A DNA stretch of 34,581 nucleotides from Paracoccaceae bacterium (lineage in GTDB: Bacteria; Pseudomonadota; Alphaproteobacteria; Rhodobacterales; Rhodobacteraceae). The stretch is from contig REBU01000038.1 of the NCBI GenBank assembly GCA_007692585.1, positions 1-34,581 of the forward strand. The letters are read 5' to 3'. Of the stretch, positions 1 through 7,158 are shown one piece after another (within the stretch, counting starts at the first letter, position 1; every line of letters begins with the position of its first letter). The notes under the pieces are model-generated. The model worked only from the letters and a program-made list of their open reading frames with translations, was not told the origin of the DNA and ran no database searches. The position numbers were made by a program, and so were the translations under genes.

Positions 1-28
1 GAAGCCCCGCTTCAAGAAAATCAATTAC

Positions 29-48
29 TTAACACTCCCAAGTGTTAA
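29..48. repeat. Perfect 8-bp inverted repeat with 4-nt loop
   Basis: TTAACACT and AGTGTTAA flank the loop CCCA. The hairpin sits exactly where similarity to the transposase fragment begins, and the reading frame has a stop (TAA at 30-32) just before it. It could be part of an insertion end or a small terminator-like hairpin. No T-run follows. The structure is certain; its role is not. Confidence 0.5.
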
Positions 49-317
49 AGTTGGGCGCCCCGGTTCACCATCGCCTGCCTGATCGCATTCGCGCCCATGC
101 GCTCACCTGCTTCCTGGCCCTGACCCTCTACCGCGTCATGCGCATGCGCCTGAAGGCCAAGGGCCACGGCGCGAGCCCAAAGACTGCACTGGAAATCCTC
201 GCCAAAGTCCAACGTTTCACCGCCTATATCGGCGAGAAGCCATTCACCGGAACCACTCGAACCAAGCCGGAGCAACTGTCCCTCTTCGAAGCCCTGGACG
301 TCTCAAAGCCTGCTTGA
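42..317 (+). pseudogene. C-terminal remnant of an IS1634/IS4-type transposase
   Basis: About 85 residues resemble the end of IS1634-family DDE transposases. They include the stretch HHRLPDRIRAHALTCFLAL, then a YRVMRMRLK segment and a C-terminal region ending in LFEALDV, followed by a stop. Full-length family members have roughly 450-600 residues, so the catalytic core is missing. The frame opens with GTG at 42 and is closed upstream by TAA at 30-32, with no ribosome binding site. This is therefore a dead remnant rather than a gene. It marks past insertion-sequence activity at the left edge of the chemotaxis block. The family call rests on recalled sequence pattern, not on a search. Confidence 0.75.
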
Positions 318-531
318 ACCGCCTGATGTTGTGGCAATTCCAGAAATCGTCACAAGTGAATTCAATTGCTTAGCGGATTTGCTGTCGAACTTGGGCAAAC
401 CGAATGCATTTAAGATGTGAAACCTTCGCGGACAGAATTCTGCAACAACGCCCATGAAGATGTCAGATCGCCGAGGGGAAATATGATCATTAAGGATCAA
501 ACACATAGGGAGCAATCCCAACAAAGGATAG
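318..531. other. Gene-free AT-rich stretch downstream of the che operon
   Basis: This stretch lies between the transposase remnant and the end of the leftward chemotaxis operon. It is AT-rich and shows no recognisable protein on either strand. A small dyad TGATC-N6-GATCA lies around 484-499. No T-rich intrinsic terminator for the operon was found. Confidence 0.5.
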
Positions 532-930
532 TCAGCGCCAAATATCGACACTATCATCCGAGGCTGATATAGTCCCCGCACCAAAACCAAGTCGGCTTAC
601 TTGCGCTTTCAATCCAAGAACCGAAGACGCAAACACTGGGTCACAATAAAATTTTGCATCGAAAGTCTTTTCCAACTCTCGCAAAAATAACTCCAACCCG
701 ACCAGCGACTGCCGCAACAGATCTATACTCTGGACAACCTCCTGATCCAGCACATCAACACGCCCGTTGATTTCACCGAAGGCCACGTCCAAAACACCCG
801 CCGATTCAGCTAGTAGATTCACTTCATTTAAAATTCTCGAATAAACCACACTAAATTGAACTAGATTCTCATCATTGATTGAATCGATCGAATCACTGCA
901 AACCTGTCCATCGCTACGCTTAAAGTTCAT
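532..930 (-). CDS. Small helical chemotaxis-operon protein, candidate CheZ/CheT-like phosphatase
   Basis: This is a 132-residue soluble protein with no signal peptide. Residues 20-92 are rich in hydrophobic heptads and should form one or two long helices. Two DxxxQ motifs are visible, D59-Q63 and D70-Q74, eleven residues apart on the same predicted helix. DxxxQ is the catalytic signature of CheZ-type response-regulator phosphatases and has also been reported for rhizobial CheT. The gene is last in the leftward che operon. Its ATG overlaps the cheY stop in an ATGA junction (927-930), so it is probably translationally coupled to cheY. Overall similarity to CheZ is not evident by eye, and the protein is shorter than CheZ (about 214 residues). 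The gene is clearly real; the phosphatase role is inference. Confidence 0.7.
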   Translation of the reverse strand: MNFKRSDGQVCSDSIDSINDENLVQFSVVYSRILNEVNLLAESAGVLDVAFGEINGRVDVLDQEVVQSIDLLRQSLVGLELFLRELEKTFDAKFYCDPVFASSVLGLKAQVSRLGFGAGTISASDDSVDIWR

Positions 931-1316
931 TGCAGCTTCCCAGTCACAGATTCGATACAGTGCAGCAAGCCTTCTTTCTTAAACGGTTTCATCAAGAAGT
1001 TATTCATACCCGCTCGCTGCCCACGCTCAAGAAGGGCCTTATCAGCCTTCCCAGTGATAAGAATAAAACCTATTCTGTGAGTCGACTTGTTGGAACGCAA
1101 AGCCTCTAACAAAGAGATTCCATCCATGCCGGGCATATTATAATCAGATATGACCAAATGCACTGGAGCCGCACTTAACTTCTTAAATGCAGTTGCACCA
1201 TCAGCTTCGTATCTTACATTAGTAATTCCTGCCCAATCCAACGCTTGCTCTATCAAACCACGACTTGTGGACATATCGTCCACAACCATCAGGTGAAGTT
1301 GGCTTTTCAGTGGCAT
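927..1316 (-). CDS. cheY: Chemotaxis response regulator CheY (first copy)
   Basis: A single-domain receiver of 129 residues, the usual CheY length. The acidic pair is D13-D14, the phospho-acceptor is D58 within SDYNMPGMDG, the switch residue is T88 and the conserved lysine is K110 in MKPF. It should be phosphorylated by the CheA encoded in the same operon and either bind the flagellar motor or act as a phosphate sink. The ATG at 1316 is supported by a strong AGGAGG four bases upstream. The gene follows cheR by 34 bp and overlaps the next gene by 4 bp. Two CheY copies with one CheA is common in alphaproteobacteria. Which copy drives the motor cannot be told from sequence. Confidence 0.93.
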   Translation of the reverse strand: MPLKSQLHLMVVDDMSTSRGLIEQALDWAGITNVRYEADGATAFKKLSAAPVHLVISDYNMPGMDGISLLEALRSNKSTHRIGFILITGKADKALLERGQRAGMNNFLMKPFKKEGLLHCIESVTGKLQ

Positions 1317-1320
1317 AATT

Positions 1321-1326
1321 CCTCCT
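1321..1326 (-). promoter_or_regulatory. Strong Shine-Dalgarno of cheY
   Basis: A perfect AGGAGG on the minus strand lies four bases before the cheY ATG at 1316 and fixes that start. It is stronger than the weak or absent sites in front of cheR and cheW, so this cheY may be made in larger amounts. Confidence 0.7.
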
Positions 1327-1350
1327 GCACATCGGCCACAATCACAGATC

Positions 1351-2175
1351 TCAAGACTTTACGTAATGGGTAGCGCCAGCGAGTTTAAACCCACTAGCCG
1401 CTTCTCCATCAAGTCGTTCAGAATGCCCAATAAACAGACTCCCTCCGCGATTGAGCCGCTCACCCAGCCGACCCCATAAGCGTTTACGCCCTTCTGAGTC
1501 AAAATAAATAACCACATTTCGACAAAAAATAATATCGAATCGCCCCGAGAAGGGCCAGTCACCATGCAAATTAAGCGTCGCAAACCTCACAATACTCTTA
1601 ACAGAATCGCTGATGCATACCGTCCTGTTAGAGCCCCTCGCAAAAAAGCTGCAAAACTCTCTGGGAATCTGCCTCTCCGCATCTTGATCAAAAACTCCAG
1701 CCTGAGCCTTAGCGACAACTAACGGGTCAATGTCAGTTCCAAGTATTAGAAAATCCATCTTTGCAACTTCACGCTCAAGATTAAATACGGATAAGGCAAT
1801 TGAATAGACTTCTTCGCCTGTAGAGCATGCACAGGACCATACTCGTACACGCTCCCCCCTCCTTGCCGCCTCGAGAAGTGGCGGGAGAACTTTAGACCTG
1901 AGCGCTTCGAAATGATGTACTTCTCGAAAAAAGGCTGTTACATTTGTAGTAATGGATGAAATAATTTCTTGGCGCTCAGATTCACCGCCTGGTTGGCGGA
2001 GAAAAGAGCAGTATTCATCGTAACTCGATAAACCCAGGTGACGTAATCTTCTGTTAAGCCGAGCAGTTAACAATCCACGTTTCGCTTCCGTGATAACAAT
2101 GCCCGAGTTCTTATGAACGATTTCAGAAAGAAAAGAAAATTGCTGATCCGTTAGAAAGACATCACTTACGACCAT
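1351..2175 (-). CDS. cheR: Chemotaxis protein methyltransferase CheR
   Basis: CheR uses S-adenosylmethionine to methylate glutamates of chemoreceptors. The protein has 274 residues from the chosen start, typical of the family. The N-terminal helical domain is followed by TTNVTAFFRE, which matches the TTNLTxFFRE signature. The SAM-binding loop is WSCACSTGEEVYS, then CRNVVIYFD, then FIGHSERL near the end. An ATG further upstream (2253) would extend the protein into cheW. The ATG at 2175 is preferred because GGAAAG lies eight bases before it and it starts four bases after the cheW stop. No C-terminal TPR or receptor-tethering extension is present. Codon use is AT-richer than in the right half of the window. 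Confidence 0.95.
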   Translation of the reverse strand: MVVSDVFLTDQQFSFLSEIVHKNSGIVITEAKRGLLTARLNRRLRHLGLSSYDEYCSFLRQPGGESERQEIISSITTNVTAFFREVHHFEALRSKVLPPLLEAARRGERVRVWSCACSTGEEVYSIALSVFNLEREVAKMDFLILGTDIDPLVVAKAQAGVFDQDAERQIPREFCSFFARGSNRTVCISDSVKSIVRFATLNLHGDWPFSGRFDIIFCRNVVIYFDSEGRKRLWGRLGERLNRGGSLFIGHSERLDGEAASGFKLAGATHYVKS

Positions 2176-2179
2176 GCTT

Positions 2180-2662
2180 TCAACTTTCCAAGATTTTTGA
2201 CTCAGGCAAAAGCTGAGAAAGATCGATTTTTCTGAGGATGCTACCATCATCAAATGTTATCATGCCAACAATAAACTCCCGCGAAGGATCTGAAGCAATT
2301 TCCGGGACCGACTGTATTCGGCTATGATCGATAGTCATAATATCCGAAACCAAATCCGCCAACAAACCCACAATACGTCCCTCATGCAATGCAATAATGA
2401 CAACATGTCTCTGAGAAATTTCGGACGGCCCAAATCCGAGACGGGCGGAGAGATCTATCACCGTTACGACAGAGCCCCTGAGATTTATCACGCCTTTCAC
2501 ATAACTTGGGGCATGTGGAAGCAAGGTAGTTGGAGACCATCCTCGGATTTCACGGACGAGATTTATGTCTATGCAAAAGTCTTGCCCTGCAAGCCTGAAT
2601 GCCACCACATCATTCTTACCTAGCGCAGTTTCAGATACCGTGTCTAACATGATTTCATCCAT
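2180..2662 (-). CDS. cheW: Chemotaxis adaptor CheW
   Basis: CheW is a scaffold that links receptors to the kinase CheA. The single CheW domain is recognisable from VVAFRLAGQDFCIDI, then a VREIRGW segment, then VKGVINLRGSVVTVIDL, the classic CheW core, and a C-terminal ILRKIDLSQLL. The protein has 160 residues from the ATG at 2662, which overlaps the cheA stop by 8 bp. A second ATG at 2650 starts just after the cheA stop and is also possible, while an upstream TTG at 2671 is less likely. The tight overlap suggests coupled production with CheA, with which it forms signalling arrays at the membrane. Confidence 0.95.
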   Translation of the reverse strand: MDEIMLDTVSETALGKNDVVAFRLAGQDFCIDINLVREIRGWSPTTLLPHAPSYVKGVINLRGSVVTVIDLSARLGFGPSEISQRHVVIIALHEGRIVGLLADLVSDIMTIDHSRIQSVPEIASDPSREFIVGMITFDDGSILRKIDLSQLLPESKILES

Positions 2663-4781
2663 AAGCCGCAATTTTCAGATTATTACGAGCGTGTTCCATT
2701 CCACTCGCAAAGATTATTTCCTCCGGATCGATGATGAGTGCTATATTTCCATCACCCAGTATCGTTGCAGCTGAGACACCGGGAATTTTGCCGTAATTTT
2801 CTTCTAAGCTTTTAATGACCACCTGCCGCTGATCGAATATCGCGTCCACAAAGAGCGCTGCGCGACGATGGCTGTCGTTTTCTATTACTATCAGAACGCC
2901 ATCTTCAAGAGGTGCGGGTTCATCGCGAATGCCAAACGTGCAAGCTATATCCACAATCGGAATCAGCTCTCCCCTATTAAGCAGAAGCTTTCCAGTTTTT
3001 CCCACATAGTGAAGGCAAGAACTAGAGGGTCTCAAAGTTTCCTGGACTGCGGTAATTGGCAAGACCATCGACTGATCTCCCAATTGGATCAACATGCCTT
3101 CCAGTACCGCTAGCGTAAGCGGAAGGGTGATAGAGAATTTTGTTCCTTTGTTTTCCGTCGACTGGATCATTACTCTTCCGCCGAGTGACATGATTTCTCT
3201 GCGAACGACATCCAGACCGACACCTCGGCCTGAAAGTGCGGAAACCTGTTCTTTGGACGAGAAGCCAGGTAAGAAAAGCAGGGAATCAATTTCGCTCGAT
3301 GACAGCTGTGTACCCGGCGCAATCAAACCTCGATCTTCGGCGATTTTTCTTACTCGCTCTCGGTCGATACCTCCGCCGTCGTCAGAAACTTCTATTAGCA
3401 CGCGGCCTGATCTATGTGCAGCGGAGAGCGTAATCGTCCCTTCTAGTGCTTTACCCCTTCTTTGACGTGTTACGGCATCCTCCAAACCATGATCTACCGA
3501 ATTTCGAATCATGTGAGTCAGAGGATCAATCAGGCGCTCAATCATCGTCTTATCGACTTCAGTATTTTCGCCTATTGTATCGAGACGGACCTTCTTTCCG
3601 GTTGCATCTGCCGCCTCACGCACGATCCTATGCATCCGTTGAAATACGAGCTTAAGTGGTTGAGCGCGAATTGACATAACGCTTTCTTGAATATCTCCGG
3701 CAAGTTGACGTATTCCATCAAGCGCCGAGACAACGTCAGGCTGATTGGTCAGACCTGCCGTCTCAATTACCTGATAAAGCATTGCTTCTTTGATTACTAG
3801 TTCGCCGATCATGTTCATAAGTTTATCGACGCGCTCAAGGCTTACCCGAATACTTGCCGCCGCATTGGCATTACCTCCAGGTCCATTGCTGGTTTTTGCC
3901 GCTTTCTCTGATTTGTTTTCGTCTAGTTCGACGCTTTTATGTTCTTCGGCATTTTGAGGATTGTTGGCCAGCTCTTTTTGTTCTTGAGATCCCACCGTCG
4001 CTACAGGGTTTTTCTCAAAAAAATCATTTTGTATCGGCTGCTCAAAGCTACTGATTTCAATCGCAGCGCAATCCGCGACGAACTCAAATATCTCGTTTAC
4101 CTTTCCAACTGGCTCATCGGTGATGAGGGTTACCTTCCAAGACAGGTAAGTTTCTTCAGCCCTCCAGTCTCGAAGCAGTGGAACAAGTGCATGATCGATC
4201 GTTACTTCCGTTTCACCCAATTGTTGCAAGGAAAACAGCAAAGCTACAGGATCATTTCCACTTCGATAAAGTTCGGCATCAGGTGAGAAGATGATCTGAA
4301 ACGTGTTCAAAGGAGTCCCACCGTCCAGCGGTGTTAGATCAAGGGTTAAAGGGACAAATTCAATACCTTCATCCTCGTCTTCAGTCGAGACATCCTCATG
4401 GCCGATGATATCATCCAACTCGTTCAGAAGTTCTTTTAGTCGGGCTTGATCGGCACATTCTGACTGTCGCGCCGCCGTCACCAAATCAGAGAGGAAATCC
4501 GAGGACCGGTGTAGTGTCACCATTACGGATTGTGTAGCGTCCAGCTTTTCGGATCTCAATTCGTCCAGAACGGTTTCAAACCGATGAGCGAAGGTCACAA
4601 GATCTGACAGCCCGAAAGCAGCAGCTGCTCCTTTCATTGAGTGGACAGCACGAAAAACGGAATGGACAGTTTCTACGTCGCCCGTAGCCGAGTCCATCGC
4701 ACGTAAACCCGTAGAGAGGGCTTCAAGTAGTTCGTCACATTCGACGAAAAACATCTCGAGAAATTCGTCCATATCCGACAT
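2655..4781 (-). CDS. cheA: Chemotaxis histidine kinase CheA
   Basis: CheA autophosphorylates on its Hpt domain and passes phosphate to CheY. The protein has 708 residues. The Hpt domain covers about 1-125, with phospho-histidine H47 in VHSMKG. A variable middle domain spans about 150-245, followed by a charged linker. The dimerisation domain starts near 308 (SIRVSLERVDKLMNMIGELV). The ATPase domain shows an N box HMIRNSVDHG (423-432), a G1 box DDGGGID (467-473), an F box around 503-512 and a G2 box GRGVGLDV (518-525). A CheW-like regulatory domain fills 555-708. The start at 4781 has GGAAGG nine bases upstream and lies 5 bp after the cheY stop. All catalytic boxes are intact. The region is AT-richer than the window average. 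Confidence 0.97.
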   Translation of the reverse strand: MSDMDEFLEMFFVECDELLEALSTGLRAMDSATGDVETVHSVFRAVHSMKGAAAAFGLSDLVTFAHRFETVLDELRSEKLDATQSVMVTLHRSSDFLSDLVTAARQSECADQARLKELLNELDDIIGHEDVSTEDEDEGIEFVPLTLDLTPLDGGTPLNTFQIIFSPDAELYRSGNDPVALLFSLQQLGETEVTIDHALVPLLRDWRAEETYLSWKVTLITDEPVGKVNEIFEFVADCAAIEISSFEQPIQNDFFEKNPVATVGSQEQKELANNPQNAEEHKSVELDENKSEKAAKTSNGPGGNANAAASIRVSLERVDKLMNMIGELVIKEAMLYQVIETAGLTNQPDVVSALDGIRQLAGDIQESVMSIRAQPLKLVFQRMHRIVREAADATGKKVRLDTIGENTEVDKTMIERLIDPLTHMIRNSVDHGLEDAVTRQRRGKALEGTITLSAAHRSGRVLIEVSDDGGGIDRERVRKIAEDRGLIAPGTQLSSSEIDSLLFLPGFSSKEQVSALSGRGVGLDVVRREIMSLGGRVMIQSTENKGTKFSITLPLTLAVLEGMLIQLGDQSMVLPITAVQETLRPSSSCLHYVGKTGKLLLNRGELIPIVDIACTFGIRDEPAPLEDGVLIVIENDSHRRAALFVDAIFDQRQVVIKSLEENYGKIPGVSAATILGDGNIALIIDPEEIIFASGMEHARNNLKIAAYG

Positions 4782-4786
4782 ATGCG

Positions 4787-5155
4787 TTACCTTCCCAGAA
4801 CCCGGTTGATGACCGAAACGAAGTGCTTGTCTTCAAATGGCTTCACGATCCATCCGGTCGCCCCAGCATTGCGCGCACGCGCTTTTAGCTCAGGGCTACT
4901 CTCCGTCGTCAGCACAAGGATTGGTACGCTGGAATACTCGCCTGTTGCGCGAACAGCTTCGATCAGACCAAACCCGTCCATCCGTGGCATGTTGATGTCG
5001 GTAATGATAAGAGCCGGATCAGCGTCAGATAAACTACCGACGCCTTCGACACCGTCACCTGCAAGATACACTTCGAATCCCGCCCGCCGCAATACACTCG
5101 ACACAAGCCCTCGGATCGTAGGAGAATCATCGACAGCCAAGATCCGAGCGGTCAT
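4787..5155 (-). CDS. cheY: Chemotaxis response regulator CheY (second copy)
   Basis: A stand-alone receiver of 122 residues. Key residues are D9-D10, phospho-acceptor D53 in TDINMPRMDG, switch T83 in LTTESS and K105 in VKPF. It resembles the CheY usually found immediately upstream of cheA in alphaproteobacterial operons. Its ATG overlaps the stop of the STAS gene by 4 bp (ATGA at 5152-5155), and cheA follows 5 bp after its stop, so the three genes are probably translated together. It differs considerably from the other CheY of the operon, so the two are unlikely to be recent duplicates. Confidence 0.94.
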   Translation of the reverse strand: MTARILAVDDSPTIRGLVSSVLRRAGFEVYLAGDGVEGVGSLSDADPALIITDINMPRMDGFGLIEAVRATGEYSSVPILVLTTESSPELKARARNAGATGWIVKPFEDKHFVSVINRVLGR

Positions 5156-5427
5156 GACTGCACCTCTACCTGAAACTGCGTGGTACTCAGTCCCAGAGTG
5201 GCAATCGCTTTTTCGGCATTTGCGGACCAGTCGCAGACCTCGAATGCGACACCGTCAGACTGCCATTGCCGTTGCGCGGCAAGCAGCATCTCGACGCCAA
5301 TCGTTCCCAGTCGCGTGATGGCAGAGGCATCAAGCTTGATCGGCTTGCCAATTTCCTCGATCAGGAGTGTCGCAACCTTCTGCGCCGCGCGCTGATCGAG
5401 AATCTCCGGAAGCTGTATGTCTGGCAT
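5152..5427 (-). CDS. STAS-domain protein of the chemotaxis operon
   Basis: A 91-residue protein consisting only of a STAS fold, the domain of anti-sigma-factor antagonists such as SpoIIAA. The core DASAITRLGTIGVEMLL (33-49) matches the conserved strand-helix motif. At the position of the SpoIIAA phospho-serine it appears to carry T42. The ATG at 5427 is chosen over the upstream one at 5463 because AGGAG lies five bases before it. As first gene of the leftward operon and overlapping cheY by 4 bp, it probably acts with the Che proteins. No partner anti-sigma kinase is visible in the window. Small STAS proteins occur in other che operons, but their biochemical role is not something I can state. 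Confidence 0.85.
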   Translation of the reverse strand: MPDIQLPEILDQRAAQKVATLLIEEIGKPIKLDASAITRLGTIGVEMLLAAQRQWQSDGVAFEVCDWSANAEKAIATLGLSTTQFQVEVQS

Positions 5428-5632
5428 CTCATCTCCTCTACGTGGCGGGCCGTCAAGTTTCATATCGCAAGGCTTTTCGGGTCAAATCTTCGGCTTCATG
5501 ACTCGGTGATACTGATCTGAAATTAAGAAAGAGTTTCTGGGCGGCAGAAACTTTGTCCCGCGCGCGATCAGAGAGATAGGGAATTTTAAGCAATTGTTCC
5601 TAGGGTGCTCGGATCATTTCAGGGAGCTTGCG
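5428..5632. promoter_or_regulatory. Divergent promoter region between the two che transcription units
   Basis: These 205 bp separate the leftward STAS-cheY-cheA operon from the rightward cheB-cheD pair, so both promoters should lie here. The clearest element is a perfect hairpin at 5532-5552, AGTTTCTG-GGCGG-CAGAAACT. It could be an operator for both units. I found no convincing sigma-54, FliA-type or sigma-70 promoter that I would defend. Confidence 0.55.
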
Positions 5633-6640
5633 ATGTTTGATCCTCAAATTCTTGTCGTCGATCCGAATCTTGTTCGCAGAAGGAAAGTGATCGAAGCATG
5701 CGCCGAGGCAACGACAGCCCCCGCACTCTTTGCCACAACGCTGGATGACGCGTATCAGCTTGCCGAAGTGCATAGACCCTCAAGGATTGCCATCACTGCG
5801 GAATTCACCCGCACCGGCGAATTTCAGGCCTTGCTCGACCTGATCCATTACATTGGAGCCGATGTCATTGTTTACGGCACTGATGAGGAATGCGCAGACC
5901 GAACCGTGCATCAGATCAACGATCCGCGCGGAATGCACAGCCTGGTAAGCGCTCTGACATCCGGCCTTGGCCTCTCTCGCGCACCGCAAAAGCAGGCAAG
6001 GCAGATGGAAGCGCCCTCCCAGGTCCAGGTGCGGCCCGCGATGCAGGGGATCTTGCTCATCGGAGCTTCGACCGGCGGTGTCACTGCGCTTGAAACAATC
6101 GTGGGCCAACTCCCTCATGACTGCCCACCGGTGCTGATCGTCCAGCATATGCGCCCCGGCTTTGGAGACGGGCTGATTCGCCGGTTGGATTCCATCGGAA
6201 AACCGCGTGTCAGGGCGGCCAGCGATCGGGTTTTGCTGGAAAATGGCACAGTCCATGTCGCGGCCGGGAACGGACGTCACCTCGGGGTGGTCCAACGCGG
6301 GGGTCTGATGACGCAGCTGCTGGATGACGCGAATGTATCGGGTCATTGCCCTTCGGTTGATGTCCTGTTTGAACACGGCGCGCGGCTCGCCGGGAAAGTG
6401 CCCGTGGCTGCAGCGCTGCTGACCGGAATGGGCGCAGATGGTGCAGAAGGCATGTGCCGACTGCGCGAGGCTGGTGCGTATACAATCGCACAAGATCGGG
6501 ACAGCTCGGTCGTGTGGGGCATGCCACGGGTGGCCGCTGAAATGGGTGGGGTGGACGATGTGCTGCCGATCGACAGGATCGCCGATGCGCTGTTGCACGG
6601 ACCGGCGCGCTGCAGAAAATCCACGTATCAGGTGCGATGA
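5633..6640 (+). CDS. cheB: Chemotaxis methylesterase CheB with degenerate receiver domain
   Basis: CheB removes methyl groups from (and deamidates) chemoreceptors. The C-terminal esterase domain (about 137-325) is complete: S146 in GASTGG, H172 in VQHMRPGFG and D269 in LLTGMGADGAEGM, the Ser-His-Asp triad. The N-terminal 1-115 has a receiver-like layout but lacks its chemistry. The acidic pair is reduced to VVDPN (D10), and the strand that should end in the phospho-acceptor reads RIAITAEFTRT with no aspartate. It should thus not be switched on by phosphate from CheA. The ATG at 5633 is preferred over 5594 because AGGGAG precedes it. The total of 335 residues is normal for CheB. cheD overlaps its stop. 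Confidence 0.93.
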   Translation: MFDPQILVVDPNLVRRRKVIEACAEATTAPALFATTLDDAYQLAEVHRPSRIAITAEFTRTGEFQALLDLIHYIGADVIVYGTDEECADRTVHQINDPRGMHSLVSALTSGLGLSRAPQKQARQMEAPSQVQVRPAMQGILLIGASTGGVTALETIVGQLPHDCPPVLIVQHMRPGFGDGLIRRLDSIGKPRVRAASDRVLLENGTVHVAAGNGRHLGVVQRGGLMTQLLDDANVSGHCPSVDVLFEHGARLAGKVPVAAALLTGMGADGAEGMCRLREAGAYTIAQDRDSSVVWGMPRVAAEMGGVDDVLPIDRIADALLHGPARCRKSTYQVR

Positions 6641-7158
6641 CAATGGTTTACCGAAACAAGACCGTTCACGTGGTTCAGGGCGAGCACCATGTCTCAGATG
6701 ACCCCGAAGTCGTGATCACGACAGTTCTAGGCTCTTGTGTGGCGGCCTGCATTTATGACCCGGTCTGCAGGATCGGCGGGATGAATCATTTTCTGCTGCC
6801 CTTGGCCAAACAGGACAAGAGCGACATCCGCTATGCCGCTGCGGCAATCGAGACATTGGTAAATTCGCTGCTGCGCAACGGCGCAAGACGTGAGCGGCTG
6901 GAAGCCAAACTTTTTGGCGGCGCGCGCATGATCCCATCGCTGCCCGATATCGGCCGCCAGAATGCCGAAGCCGCAAAACGCATTCTTCAGGATGACGGAA
7001 TTCGCATCGTCAGCGGCGATCTCTGTGGTGCCGAAGCGCGCAGGATCAGGTTCTGGCCCACGAGCGGGCGCGTGCAGATGCAGCTTCTGGGCGACGAAGC
7101 GCCACCTCCAGTGGAAACCCCGCGTCGCCCGGCCACCGGGGATATAGAACTCTTCTGA
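6637..7158 (+). CDS. cheD: Chemoreceptor glutamine deamidase CheD
   Basis: CheD deamidates glutamines of chemoreceptors and in some species interacts with a CheC-type phosphatase. The protein has 173 residues. The catalytic cysteine is C34 in TTVLGSCVAACIYD and the histidine is H51 in GGMNHFLLP. The conserved KLFGGARM stretch follows near residue 90. The start codon overlaps the cheB stop in an ATGA at 6637-6640, so translation is coupled to CheB. Both enzymes modify the same receptors. No CheC gene is seen in the window. Confidence 0.95.
   Translation: MTMVYRNKTVHVVQGEHHVSDDPEVVITTVLGSCVAACIYDPVCRIGGMNHFLLPLAKQDKSDIRYAAAAIETLVNSLLRNGARRERLEAKLFGGARMIPSLPDIGRQNAEAAKRILQDDGIRIVSGDLCGAEARRIRFWPTSGRVQMQLLGDEAPPPVETPRRPATGDIELF

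Noticed and set aside
303-590. Open frame of 95 codons on the minus strand after the che operon
   Set aside because: It overlaps the end of the last che-operon gene, has no ribosome binding site and resembles no family.
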